The position numbers and the translations under genes are program-made. Source: Marinomonas communis (GTDB taxonomy: Bacteria > Pseudomonadota > Gammaproteobacteria > Pseudomonadales > Marinomonadaceae). Taken from it: DNA of 64,000 bases. Of this stretch, positions 8,352 to 16,263 are shown piece by piece (the stretch's first letter is position 1; each line of letters opens with the position of its first letter). The notes under the pieces are model-generated. The model saw only the letters and a program-made list of their open reading frames with translations, had not been told where the DNA came from and made no database searches. The stretch spans positions 398,902 to 462,901 of the forward strand of contig NZ_SNZA01000001.1 in NCBI RefSeq assembly GCF_004363305.1. Reading direction: 5' to 3'.

Positions 8352-10094
8352 TTAAAGCTTCACGACTCTAACAACTCTAAATCCCCAGTTGCTAGCTCTT
8401 AAGGTTGGTTCTGCTCGATACCGTGTTGCACTGCGTCCTACCGTTGGGACATCAAACCAAGACCCACCGCGAAGGACTCTCCCAGTACATTGGTCTGATA
8501 ACCATACTTGATTGGTTGCTGGAGCACCTTCATAGCTGTCGTGATAACAATCTTCAACCCATTCAGCTACGTTGCCATGCATATCGAAAATCCCTAGTGG
8601 GTTGCTTGCTTGAGACGCGACAGGCGCTGTGGATACGCCATCCCATTGACTGCCACAACTGTCACAGACACTGTAGCCTGGCTTAACATCATTGCCATAC
8701 CAATAAGCCGTGGTTGAGCCTGCTCGGGCGGAGTATTCCCATTCGATTTCGGTGGGGAGTCGATACTCCGCGCCGGTTTGTTCAGATAACCATGCCGTGT
8801 AAGCTTTTGCATCATACCAGCTGACGTTTATGACTGGGCGATTAGCTCTACCCCAGCCATTATCAGGTGGTGGCATTCGTCCAGTGGCGGCGACAAAGCG
8901 ATCGTATTGATCAAACGTCACTTCATTTTTACTGAAATAAAAACCAGTGGGGATATTAACTTCGTGTACAGGAGATTCGTTATCATCGCCAGAGCCATTT
9001 ATATCTCCCATTTGGAAGGTTGCAGGCGCTATTTTTTCAACTTTTGGTGCTTTGCCACCGTCTTTTAGATCTTCTTCTAGAATTTGTGGTAGCGCATCAA
9101 ATCGACTTTCAGCAGAAACCGTAGCAGTCACTTGAGGTGGATTAGCCGAAGATTCTGGCTCTGGCCATAAAATGACTGCGGCAAATGTTGAAGCAGTAAT
9201 GGTGCCAAGGGCGGACCAAAGCCATTTCTTGTTGATCTTACGTTTTCTTACTGTCTCGCGTTTGACTGGTTCTACACTCGATTTAGAACTGTTTAAAAAC
9301 AAGTTGGCACGTAAAAAACGCATAACTTCGACTAACGATTTTGGGCGATTACGTTCTGATGGATGCGCCCATTTTCGTAATTTATCCCACGTCTCTTGGT
9401 TTAATGTGTCTACGTGATCAGGCAGGTGATCCAGTTTTCCATCATCAAGCCATGATTCTCCGACAAGAGACGCTAGCAAAAGCCGCATAAACATGTAGTT
9501 ATCGGATGCAACCGACATGCTCGGACGGCGTTTTTTGTACTCAGGTGGGATAAAACGTTCGTCCATATCTTGGTCAGTGATTTTATCAAGCCAGCTGTGA
9601 GTGCCAAACCCTGTTAACACGCCTGCACCGTTGACCACGTGAACACTGCTTAAATCGAGGTGACCATGAATGTAGCCATGCTGATGTACTTGATCGAGCG
9701 CTTTGGCAATTGGGTCAAAAATACTCAGAACAATATTGAGTGGCGCCCCATCAGGGTACTTTCCTAAATGACTGAAAAGGCGTTCACCACCGCATAGGCT
9801 ATATATCGAAAAAACCCACAGATTTGAATAGAAGGGTGGGTAACTGCGTGTGATGGCTGGGTGTTTCAATTTAGCATGGCGTCGAGCAATGGATAGAAAC
9901 TGATTCACATCGCCACGGTCTGAGCGATAAAATCGCAACACAAATGATTGGCCGCCTTGGTCTGCTACCCAAACGCTTCGGTCATCGCTTAGTGGATAGT
10001 TAAGCACATATGGGTCGACTTCAACGCCGACTTGCTGTCCGATGCTTAATTTACTTACGTCATAAAAATGATTCATTGCTGAATTGATATCCAA
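8352..10094 (-). CDS. Pseudokinase-TM-FGE/sulfatase-modifying-like fusion protein
   Basis: This 580-residue protein has an N-terminal Ser/Thr kinase-like domain (about 20-265), a basic linker, one membrane helix (about 291-309) and a C-terminal FGE-sulfatase (SUMF1-like) domain (about 352-578). In the kinase part the HRDLKPxN loop reads HGHLDLSS (residues 143-150) and DFG reads GFG (162-164), so the catalytic Asp, Lys and metal-binding Asp are missing: it is a pseudokinase. The FGE part has RLPTEIEWEYSARAG, GIFDMHGNVAEWVED and VLRGGSW, but lacks the catalytic Cys pair in the segment after RGGSW. It has instead a CDSC pair at 477-480. It is probably a membrane-anchored binding or signalling protein with the FGE domain in the periplasm. 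It diverges from miaE. Confidence 0.85.
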   Translation of the reverse strand: MDINSAMNHFYDVSKLSIGQQVGVEVDPYVLNYPLSDDRSVWVADQGGQSFVLRFYRSDRGDVNQFLSIARRHAKLKHPAITRSYPPFYSNLWVFSIYSLCGGERLFSHLGKYPDGAPLNIVLSIFDPIAKALDQVHQHGYIHGHLDLSSVHVVNGAGVLTGFGTHSWLDKITDQDMDERFIPPEYKKRRPSMSVASDNYMFMRLLLASLVGESWLDDGKLDHLPDHVDTLNQETWDKLRKWAHPSERNRPKSLVEVMRFLRANLFLNSSKSSVEPVKRETVRKRKINKKWLWSALGTITASTFAAVILWPEPESSANPPQVTATVSAESRFDALPQILEEDLKDGGKAPKVEKIAPATFQMGDINGSGDDNESPVHEVNIPTGFYFSKNEVTFDQYDRFVAATGRMPPPDNGWGRANRPVINVSWYDAKAYTAWLSEQTGAEYRLPTEIEWEYSARAGSTTAYWYGNDVKPGYSVCDSCGSQWDGVSTAPVASQASNPLGIFDMHGNVAEWVEDCYHDSYEGAPATNQVWLSDQCTGRVLRGGSWFDVPTVGRSATRYRAEPTLRASNWGFRVVRVVKL

Positions 10095-10171
10095 ATCAAT
10101 GTTTTGCTTGTGCTGATTAAACGTCTCAATGAGAGTATAATCCGTTTTTTTTTAGAAAAAAGGTAGCATTG

Positions 10172-10783
10172 ATGTTAACTGATTATCCTGAGCTAGTAGC
10201 TTTTTTGCCATGTGAGTCACCAAAAGAATGGGTGCAATGGGCTTTGGAAAACGAAGAGTTACTATTAGTTGATCACGCTCACTGTGAAAAAAAGGCGGCG
10301 TCAACAGCGATGAACTTAATGTATCGTTATGTTGATCGGGAAAATCTTTTACACAAAATGTCTCAACTTGCCCGTGAAGAACTGCTGCATTTTGAACAGG
10401 TACTTAAAATCATGAAGAATCGTGGCATAGAGTATCGTCATCTTGAGGCTTCGCGCTACGCAAGTGGTTTACGTCAGCACATTCGTACTCATGAACCAGC
10501 AAAATTGATTGATACCTTAATTATTGGTGCATACGTAGAAGCTCGTTCTTGCGAACGATTCGCTGTGCTTATTCCACATCTTCCACCAGAGATTGCAAAG
10601 TTCTATAAGTCGCTACTGAAATCTGAAGCACGTCATTTTGAAGATTATCTGTCTTTGGCTGAAGAATATGCAGGACATCCGATTGATGATCGCGTGGCGT
10701 TTTTCCGTGAAGTAGAGCGTCAGTTGATCGAAGAACCAGATGTAGAATTTCGAGTTCACAGTGGTCCGCCAAAAGCTGCTTAG
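10172..10783 (+). CDS. miaE: tRNA 2-methylthio-N6-isopentenyladenosine(37) hydroxylase MiaE
   Basis: The 203-residue protein has the ferritin-like diiron layout of MiaE: DHAHCEKKAASTAM supplies a Glu, EELLHFEQV supplies the ExxH pair, and EARSCERF and SEARHFEDY supply the second half. It hydroxylates the isopentenyl group of ms2i6A37 in tRNAs reading UNN codons, using O2. The frame is open at a TTG three bases earlier, but AAAAGG is well placed for the ATG at 10172. It is divergent from the pseudokinase gene with about 77 bp between starts, and appears to be monocistronic. Confidence 0.93.
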   Translation: MLTDYPELVAFLPCESPKEWVQWALENEELLLVDHAHCEKKAASTAMNLMYRYVDRENLLHKMSQLAREELLHFEQVLKIMKNRGIEYRHLEASRYASGLRQHIRTHEPAKLIDTLIIGAYVEARSCERFAVLIPHLPPEIAKFYKSLLKSEARHFEDYLSLAEEYAGHPIDDRVAFFREVERQLIEEPDVEFRVHSGPPKAA

Positions 10784-10891
10784 ATACATTCCTTTACTGA
10801 ATTAAAACAAACGTTTGTAAAGATTCTTCTTCACAAACACATTTGTGGTGCTACACTCGAATTAACTGCTCTAACAAGAGGAGGGCATGCG

Positions 10892-11203
10892 ATGGGCACT
10901 CAAATGAATGATTTATTGCCAGACGTGACCTACTGGCTAACATTACAAATTGCAAAAAGTGATCCGGGTATCGATCTCGAGCAAGTTTACCAAGGGACTG
11001 TTGAACTAGATTACCTTTATCAAGTGCTAACCAGTAAAGCTCAGCAACACTGGTGGTCTAAGTACGGCATTGAGCTTAGTCCTGTGACGGTTAACAATGC
11101 TTTTTTTAGAGCCATTGCAGTGCTTCATGACCGAAATCTAGAATACAAACGGTCTAGAAATCGCTCTGAAACTGACTGGGTTCGAGAACTCCTCCACTTA
11201 TAA
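10892..11203 (+). CDS. Conserved-looking small protein of unknown function
   Basis: I recognise no family. The 103-residue product is mainly helical, without a signal peptide or membrane helix. It has a Trp pair (HWWSKYG), a DLEQVYQGTVELDYLYQVL helix and a basic C-terminal part (YKRSRNRSETDW). A strong GAGGAGG ribosome site 7 nt before the ATG and a terminator right after the stop indicate a real expressed gene. It stands alone between miaE and the convergent lpxH. Confidence 0.6.
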   Translation: MGTQMNDLLPDVTYWLTLQIAKSDPGIDLEQVYQGTVELDYLYQVLTSKAQQHWWSKYGIELSPVTVNNAFFRAIAVLHDRNLEYKRSRNRSETDWVRELLHL

Positions 11204-11234
11204 AAAAAGAGCAGCTTAGCTGCTCTTTTTTATG
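11203..11234. terminator. Bidirectional terminator between small gene and lpxH
   Basis: AAAAAAAGAGCAGCT and AGCTGCTCTTTTTT form an A/T-flanked stem around a short TTAG loop, suited to both convergent transcripts. Confidence 0.88.
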
Positions 11235-11271
11235 CATGTATATTTTATAAACTTCGATGACAATTAGAGGA

Positions 11272-12048
11272 TTATAAATTCACAGTCTGCATTGCCCGCC
11301 ACTCAGATACTGGTGTTACTTGATCGAGATAGCTTTGAGTGTCCATCGAGTAATGCTTGAAGGAATTGTCCTTTAGAACACCGCACCAGATCGATCTGTC
11401 CCAGTCTCCTAGAACTAAGCGTTTAATGTTTTCAGAGTCATGTAAGGCTGGTCTATGTGTATGGCCGTGAATCAGCAAATCCGTATCTGATGGCAGTACA
11501 CGACTGATTTCATCAAGGTTTACATCCATAATGGCCATGCTTTTGTCAGCAGAGCTACTTTTGGAATCGTCCCTAAGCTTTTGGGCCAGTGCTAAGCGTT
11601 GTTCAAGAGGCATGGCGAGCACTTGCTGTTGCCAAGCCGGCTGTCTAACCATGGCACGAAACTCTTGATACGCTTTATCGTCAACACAAAACTCATCACC
11701 ATGAGTGAGTACAACCTTTATGCCATCAATCGTAAGCGGGCTTTGTTCTGGCAACTCAATGACTTGGTTTCGTTTGAACCATCTGTCGCCCACTAAAAAA
11801 TCACGATTACCAGCAATAAAGTAAGTTGTTACTTTGCGTTGGTGAAGTTTCTGTAACTGAAGATCGAGCTGTATAACCCAATCAGGTTGGTAGTCATCAC
11901 CGATGTAAGCTTCAAAAAAATCACCAAGGATATAGAGTTCGCAAGGTGCTTTTGAGTGGCAAATTTCATCTGTTAAATGCACAAACGCCTGGATTAGATC
12001 CAGGCGCTTGTCACTCAAATGCAAATCTGAGATGAAGTATCGAAGCAT
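11272..12048 (-). CDS. lpxH: UDP-2,3-diacylglucosamine hydrolase LpxH
   Basis: The 258-residue metallophosphoesterase has the ordered metal motifs SDLHLS (residues 7-12), LGDFFEAYIGDD, AGNRDFLVG, LTHGDEFCVDD and HGHTHRP, as in E. coli LpxH (240). It removes UMP from UDP-2,3-diacylglucosamine to give lipid X at the inner face of the inner membrane in lipid A synthesis. It starts 4 nt after the ppiB stop codon, so it is translated as the second gene of a ppiB-lpxH unit. The C-terminus is slightly longer than the E. coli protein. Confidence 0.95.
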   Translation of the reverse strand: MLRYFISDLHLSDKRLDLIQAFVHLTDEICHSKAPCELYILGDFFEAYIGDDYQPDWVIQLDLQLQKLHQRKVTTYFIAGNRDFLVGDRWFKRNQVIELPEQSPLTIDGIKVVLTHGDEFCVDDKAYQEFRAMVRQPAWQQQVLAMPLEQRLALAQKLRDDSKSSSADKSMAIMDVNLDEISRVLPSDTDLLIHGHTHRPALHDSENIKRLVLGDWDRSIWCGVLKDNSFKHYSMDTQSYLDQVTPVSEWRAMQTVNL

Positions 12049-12052
12049 GCGC

Positions 12053-12550
12053 TTATTCTTTGATTAGCTCAGCTGATTCGATGATCACGTCTTCAGCAGG
12101 AACGTCTTGGTGACCTGCTTTGATCGTTGTTTGAACTTCTTTGATCTTGTTCACAACGTCCATGCCAGCGGTTACTTTACCAAATACTGCGTAGCCCCAA
12201 CCGTCAGGTGTTTTGCTGCGGTGGTTAAGGAAGCTGTTGTCAGCAACGTTGATGAAAAACTGAGCAGAAGCTGAGTGTGGATCCATTGTACGCGCCATTG
12301 CTAGGGAACCAGCAACGTTTTCAAGGCCATTGTCTGCTTCGTTTTCAATTGGAGCACGTGTTTCTTTTTGCTTCATACCTGGCTCAAAACCACCGCCCTG
12401 GATCATGAAGCCATTGATAACACGGTGGAATACAACACCGTTGTAAAAGCCTGATGTTACATATTCTTCGAAGTTTTTAGCCGTTTTTGGCGCTTTTTCG
12501 TAGTTAAGTTCGATAGTGATGTCGCCAAAATTCGTATGGAAAACGATCAT
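12053..12550 (-). CDS. ppiB: Peptidyl-prolyl cis-trans isomerase B (cyclophilin)
   Basis: The 165-residue cyclophilin has the core blocks [18 protein letters not shown], a [24 protein letters not shown] block (here with LAMART), and [11 protein letters not shown]. It lacks a signal peptide, so it is the cytoplasmic PpiB type (E. coli 164 residues). It catalyses proline isomerisation during protein folding. AAAGGAAAG precedes the ATG. It is directly upstream of lpxH, an arrangement also known in pseudomonads. Confidence 0.96.
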   Translation of the reverse strand: MIVFHTNFGDITIELNYEKAPKTAKNFEEYVTSGFYNGVVFHRVINGFMIQGGGFEPGMKQKETRAPIENEADNGLENVAGSLAMARTMDPHSASAQFFINVADNSFLNHRSKTPDGWGYAVFGKVTAGMDVVNKIKEVQTTIKAGHQDVPAEDVIIESAELIKE

Positions 12551-12580
12551 GTAACTTTCCTTTATTCAGTTAGGTTTAAA

Positions 12581-13231
12581 TCAATCAATGCCGAGCATTT
12601 TATGTGTTTGTAAACTTAGACGCCACTGCGGATTCTGTAAACAATAGCGAATTGTCTGTGCTTGAGCGTCATTGATGCGCTCATGACCCTCTGGAAGGGC
12701 ACTCTGATCCATTGGTTGGAGGTAAAAGTGCTCAAATTCAAGGTCAGAGAACAAATTAGGTGGCAAATGATCCTGCGGAAAAATGAGCTTGAGTTCACTG
12801 CCTTGGTTCACAACTAAAGGCTCTGCTGTTTTAGGGCTAACACAGATCCAGTCAATGCCATCGGGAAGGGGAAGTGTTCCGTTGGTTTCAATGGCCAAAG
12901 TGTAGTGTGAAGCTTTAGCAGCTGCTATTAACGCTTCGTCTAGTTGTAAAGCAGGCTCACCACCGGTGAAGATTAAATATTTATGGCTTGTTTGTTCAGG
13001 CCAGAGTGTATCTAAGTGCTCGATCAATGCTTCTGCAGTTTTGAATTTGCCGCCATTTTGACCATCGGTACCGATAAAGTCGGTATCGCAAAATTGACAT
13101 TTAGCACTGGCTCGGTGTTTTTCTTTGCCAGTCCACAAGTTACAGCCAGTAAAACGACAAAATATTGCAGGGCGACCTGCATGAGCGCCTTCTCCTTGTA
13201 GGGAATAGAACGCTTCTTTAATTGAGTACAT
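12581..13231 (-). CDS. queE: 7-carboxy-7-deazaguanine synthase QueE
   Basis: This radical SAM enzyme converts 6-carboxytetrahydropterin to 7-carboxy-7-deazaguanine on the way to queuosine. The N-terminal MYSIKEAFYSLQGEGAHAGR is typical of QueE. The cluster cysteines lie in CRFTGCNLW and, after a 14-residue insert, CQFCDTDFIGTDG. LIFTGGEPALQ is the SAM-binding GGEP motif. A longer frame reaches 13303, but AAGGAA sits 6 nt before the ATG at 13231, and that start gives the family's usual 216 residues. queC lies about 100 bp upstream on the same strand, so they may form one operon. Confidence 0.94.
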   Translation of the reverse strand: MYSIKEAFYSLQGEGAHAGRPAIFCRFTGCNLWTGKEKHRASAKCQFCDTDFIGTDGQNGGKFKTAEALIEHLDTLWPEQTSHKYLIFTGGEPALQLDEALIAAAKASHYTLAIETNGTLPLPDGIDWICVSPKTAEPLVVNQGSELKLIFPQDHLPPNLFSDLEFEHFYLQPMDQSALPEGHERINDAQAQTIRYCLQNPQWRLSLQTHKMLGID

Positions 13232-13337
13232 GGTTATTCCTTCAATCACCCGAAGACAGTCGGGGTTGATAGTGATAACGGTCATTAGCAAATTGCTTGG
13301 CAAAAGCTAAATCAGGTTACGTGTTTTTTACGAATCG

Positions 13338-13997
13338 TTAAGCTTCGTAGTTTAGTGGGTCAGTGACGCCTTGTTCAGTAAACGCTTCAAGGCGCTCATT
13401 ACAGGCACCACATTTACCACACGCTTTTTCACGCCCGTTGTAACAAGTCCATGTATCAGAGTAATCCAAATTTATGGCTAAGCCGGCAGCTAAAATCTCA
13501 CCCTTAGAGTTGTTTAAGAAAGGCGTAACAATTTCTACAGGCTCATAATTAGCAATTTTAGACACAGCATTCATGGCGTGAACAAATTCTGGACGGCAAT
13601 CTGGGTAAATATGATGATCTCCAGAGTGTGCACCATAATAAACTTCTGGCGCTTCAAGCGATACTGCGTAGGCAATCGCCATAGATAGAAGCACCATGTT
13701 ACGGTTAGGAACGACCGTATTTTTCATGCTTTCTTCGGCGTAATGGCCTTCTGGGATGTCGATTTCGCTGGTTAGTGATGATCCAGCCATCAAGCTATTG
13801 ATTGCCGAAATATCAACCACCTTATGCGGAATGCCGTGCTTGGCACAAACTGCTGCGGCTACATCAAGCTCTTTGCTATGGCGTTGGCCGTAGTTAAACG
13901 ACAGCGCATACACTTCTTTTCCTTCTGCTAAGGCTGTGTGCAACACAGTGTAAGAATCCATTCCTCCTGAATAGACCACAACGGCTTTATTTGACAT
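13338..13997 (-). CDS. queC: 7-cyano-7-deazaguanine synthase QueC
   Basis: The 219-residue protein starts with the PP-loop motif VVYSGGMDS (ATP pyrophosphatase) and ends with the zinc site in [18 protein letters not shown]. It converts 7-carboxy-7-deazaguanine to preQ0 using ATP and ammonia, the step after QueE. GAAGGGG lies before the ATG, and an extended -10 element sits about 35 bp upstream. No preQ1 riboswitch was seen in the short leader. Confidence 0.96.
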   Translation of the reverse strand: MSNKAVVVYSGGMDSYTVLHTALAEGKEVYALSFNYGQRHSKELDVAAAVCAKHGIPHKVVDISAINSLMAGSSLTSEIDIPEGHYAEESMKNTVVPNRNMVLLSMAIAYAVSLEAPEVYYGAHSGDHHIYPDCRPEFVHAMNAVSKIANYEPVEIVTPFLNNSKGEILAAGLAINLDYSDTWTCYNGREKACGKCGACNERLEAFTEQGVTDPLNYEA

Positions 13998-14028
13998 GGA
14001 TTATTTCCCCTTCGTTTCAAGGGCGCGG

Positions 14029-14037
14029 ATTATAGCA
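14029..14037 (-). promoter_or_regulatory. Extended -10 promoter of queC
   Basis: On the minus strand TGCTATAAT reads as an extended -10 element (TGn plus a consensus TATAAT), 32 bp before the queC ATG. There is no clear -35, which extended -10 promoters do not need. Confidence 0.5.
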
Positions 14038-14112
14038 AAAACCGTATTTCTAACTAGTCCTAGCCATGAAATAGCAACGCATAAAACGAGGAAGTAACAA
14101 ATTAACTTGTGC

Positions 14113-14149
14113 GTAACTGGTTACGCATATAAAGTATGTAACCAGTTAC
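14113..14149. promoter_or_regulatory. Paired dyad operator upstream of MarR-GNAT gene
   Basis: Two identical dyads, GTAAC-TG-GTTAC (14113-14124) and GTAAC-CA-GTTAC (14138-14149), are exact reverse complements of each other and lie 25 bp centre to centre. They sit 22-58 bp before the GTG start. This is the classic layout of an autoregulated MarR operator, and the AT-rich TATAAAG between them may be part of the promoter. Confidence 0.65.
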
Positions 14150-14171
14150 ATAATGTGAGAGTTAATTCGTC

Positions 14172-15116
14172 GTGGAGCAATTTGGAATTTTATCCCTAGG
14201 GAGTCGCCTTAAAAGATTAAGTGATTATCTATACAGTGAGGTTCAGTCAATCTATACAAGTCAGTCTCTTAAAATCTCATCTACCTACTTTCCAATTTTG
14301 CGCTTATTGCAGCAGTCGGGGCCGTTGTCAGTGGTTGAGATTTCAGAGCAATTGGGGTTATCGCATCCAGCGGTAAGTAAGCAAGTGACAAAAATGCTAA
14401 AGGAAGGCTTGCTTTTAAAAGTTCAAGATCCTGATGACCAACGCAGATCATCAATTAGCCTTTCTACATTAAGCGAGCAGGAAATGTTGAAGGCTGAACC
14501 TATCTTAAAAGCGATCGGAGATGAGCTTCAGCGATATCTAGATCGTGTTTCTGGTCCATTTCTTCAGCAATTAGAGCTGCTTGAGGGCGAACTGTTAAAC
14601 GGCCCTTATGCAAAGAGAGTCATCTACAGGCTTAACCCTGAGCAATTAGTTATCCAAACCTGTAACACCGACAAAGACTTTAAAGCATTTAAGCAACTTA
14701 ACTTGGAATGGCTTGAAAAATACTTTTGCAATGAAATCTACACCAAGGACAGACAATTACTAAGCCAACCTCAGAAATATATTGGTGACTTAGGAGGTGT
14801 TGTAAAAGTTGCCAGCGTAGGGGGAGAGGTCATAGGTGCTTATTATGTGTTGCCTCATTCAGCTCATGAAATTGAGCTTGGTAAGCTTGCAGTGACTGAA
14901 GCTTATCAAGGACTGGGCATTGGTGAGGCGCTTTTAAGTGATGCGATGGATGAAGCAAAACGACTAGGTGGTCAGCGTTTGATGCTTGAGTCACACACAT
15001 CACTGGCACCAGCACTTAGGTTGTATCGTAAAGCAGGGTTTATTGAAGATTTAGACGTTGATGGGTTCAGCGTGCCGCGAGCCAACATAAGAATGATAAA
15101 ACAATTGGTGGAATAA
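14172..15116 (+). CDS. MarR-GNAT fusion regulator/acetyltransferase
   Basis: The 314-residue protein joins an N-terminal MarR winged helix (about 1-140; VVEISEQLGLSHPAVSKQVTKM is the helix-turn-helix) to a C-terminal GNAT acetyltransferase domain (about 155-312). The acetyl-CoA loop QGLGIG and the later LMLESHTSLAPALRLYRKAGF block are visible. It starts at GTG with no competing ATG. It ends one base before azlC, so the three genes form one operon. The paired dyads upstream suggest it controls its own expression. MarR-GNAT fusions are known, but the acetylated substrate here is unknown; an amino acid handled by AzlCD is one possibility. Confidence 0.85.
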   Translation: MEQFGILSLGSRLKRLSDYLYSEVQSIYTSQSLKISSTYFPILRLLQQSGPLSVVEISEQLGLSHPAVSKQVTKMLKEGLLLKVQDPDDQRRSSISLSTLSEQEMLKAEPILKAIGDELQRYLDRVSGPFLQQLELLEGELLNGPYAKRVIYRLNPEQLVIQTCNTDKDFKAFKQLNLEWLEKYFCNEIYTKDRQLLSQPQKYIGDLGGVVKVASVGGEVIGAYYVLPHSAHEIELGKLAVTEAYQGLGIGEALLSDAMDEAKRLGGQRLMLESHTSLAPALRLYRKAGFIEDLDVDGFSVPRANIRMIKQLVE

Positions 15117-15117
15117 A

Positions 15118-15840
15118 ATGAAAACACTACGACATGCGCAAAGAGGCGCTATTGCCTCAATACCGATGATCATTGGGGGAATTCCATTCGGTTTATTGTT
15201 CGGCTCATTAGCCATCGCGAATGACTTAAGTATTTGGTTCGCAATCGCTATGTCGAGCATCGTATTTGCTGGGTCAGCACAATTTGTTGCTTTAGGATTA
15301 ATTGCTGCAGGTGCGCCAATATGGGTAATTGTATTAACGACTTTTGTGGTCAACCTAAGGCACATATTGTATGCGGCCGACATGCTAAAGTTTGTTAAAC
15401 ATTTACCTTTAAAACTAAGGTTATTTATGGGTTTTGGGCTCATTGATGAAACATATGCTGCGGTTCGCCCAATGTATGACATGGGGTCAGCCAACAAAGA
15501 TACCGGTCACAAAGTCTATATCGGCTCATTCTTTAGCTTTTATTTAATGTGGAATGTGACAACGATTATTGGTGCTTTAGCTGGTGAGTTGATACCAGGT
15601 ATCAGCCAATGGGGCTTAGAGTTTGCCATGGTTGCCACGTTTATCAGCATTGTGACTCCGTATTTGAAAAGCGTTCCTTATTGGGGGGCGTTTGCTGTTG
15701 CAATCGTTGCTTCGGTGGCATTGCGCGAGATGCCAAACCACCTAGGATTGATAATGGCCACATTGATGGCGGTAACAACGGGTTATGTACTCGATCGTGG
15801 CAATGCTCAGAATGCTTCACAGGAGGCGAAACATGTCTAA
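15118..15840 (+). CDS. azlC: Branched-chain amino acid exporter large subunit AzlC
   Basis: The 240-residue protein has the AzlC pattern: GAIASIPMIIGGIPFGLLFG at the start, a SSIVFAGSAQFVALGL helix and the VVNLRHILYAADM block, with about seven hydrophobic segments. With AzlD it forms an inner-membrane pump exporting branched-chain or related amino acids. It starts one base after the MarR-GNAT stop codon and overlaps azlD by 8 bp. Confidence 0.93.
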   Translation: MKTLRHAQRGAIASIPMIIGGIPFGLLFGSLAIANDLSIWFAIAMSSIVFAGSAQFVALGLIAAGAPIWVIVLTTFVVNLRHILYAADMLKFVKHLPLKLRLFMGFGLIDETYAAVRPMYDMGSANKDTGHKVYIGSFFSFYLMWNVTTIIGALAGELIPGISQWGLEFAMVATFISIVTPYLKSVPYWGAFAVAIVASVALREMPNHLGLIMATLMAVTTGYVLDRGNAQNASQEAKHV

Positions 15841-16162
15841 TGCACAGCTAACACTGATTATCATCGGTATGTTTTTAGTAACTTATTCTGTACGGACGGT
15901 TCTGTTTGCGAGTGCGCACAAAGCTCACATCCCAGACTGGTTAAATAAAGCGCTGAAATTTGTGCCGATTTCTGTGTTAACCGCCATCATTGCACCTATG
16001 TCCTTAACCAATGCCAGTGGACTTTTGCTTACGCTCTCTAACCCTTGGCTAGTTGGGGCGCTAACATGTCTTGTAGTTGGCTTGTTCTTTCAGCGTCAGT
16101 TACTCACGATATGTGTTGGCGTGATGGTATTTTTCGTTATGAAAGTCTTTGTTGTGGCGTAG
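15833..16162 (+). CDS. azlD: Branched-chain amino acid exporter small subunit AzlD
   Basis: The 109-residue protein has four hydrophobic helices and the AzlD-like segments MFLVTYSVRTVLFA and LKFVPISVLTAIIAPM. The start at 15833 overlaps the azlC end by 8 bp and is preceded by AGGAGG inside azlC; a longer open frame from 15785 lies wholly within azlC and is rejected. It is the partner of AzlC in the exporter. Confidence 0.92.
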   Translation: MSNAQLTLIIIGMFLVTYSVRTVLFASAHKAHIPDWLNKALKFVPISVLTAIIAPMSLTNASGLLLTLSNPWLVGALTCLVVGLFFQRQLLTICVGVMVFFVMKVFVVA

Positions 16163-16263
16163 TTTTCGCTTTTGAACATACCAATCAATCGACAAAATCA
16201 GATATACTCTAACGCTAATTTTTCTAAACGTTACATGAACACCAATCGGGATTCGAACATAAC

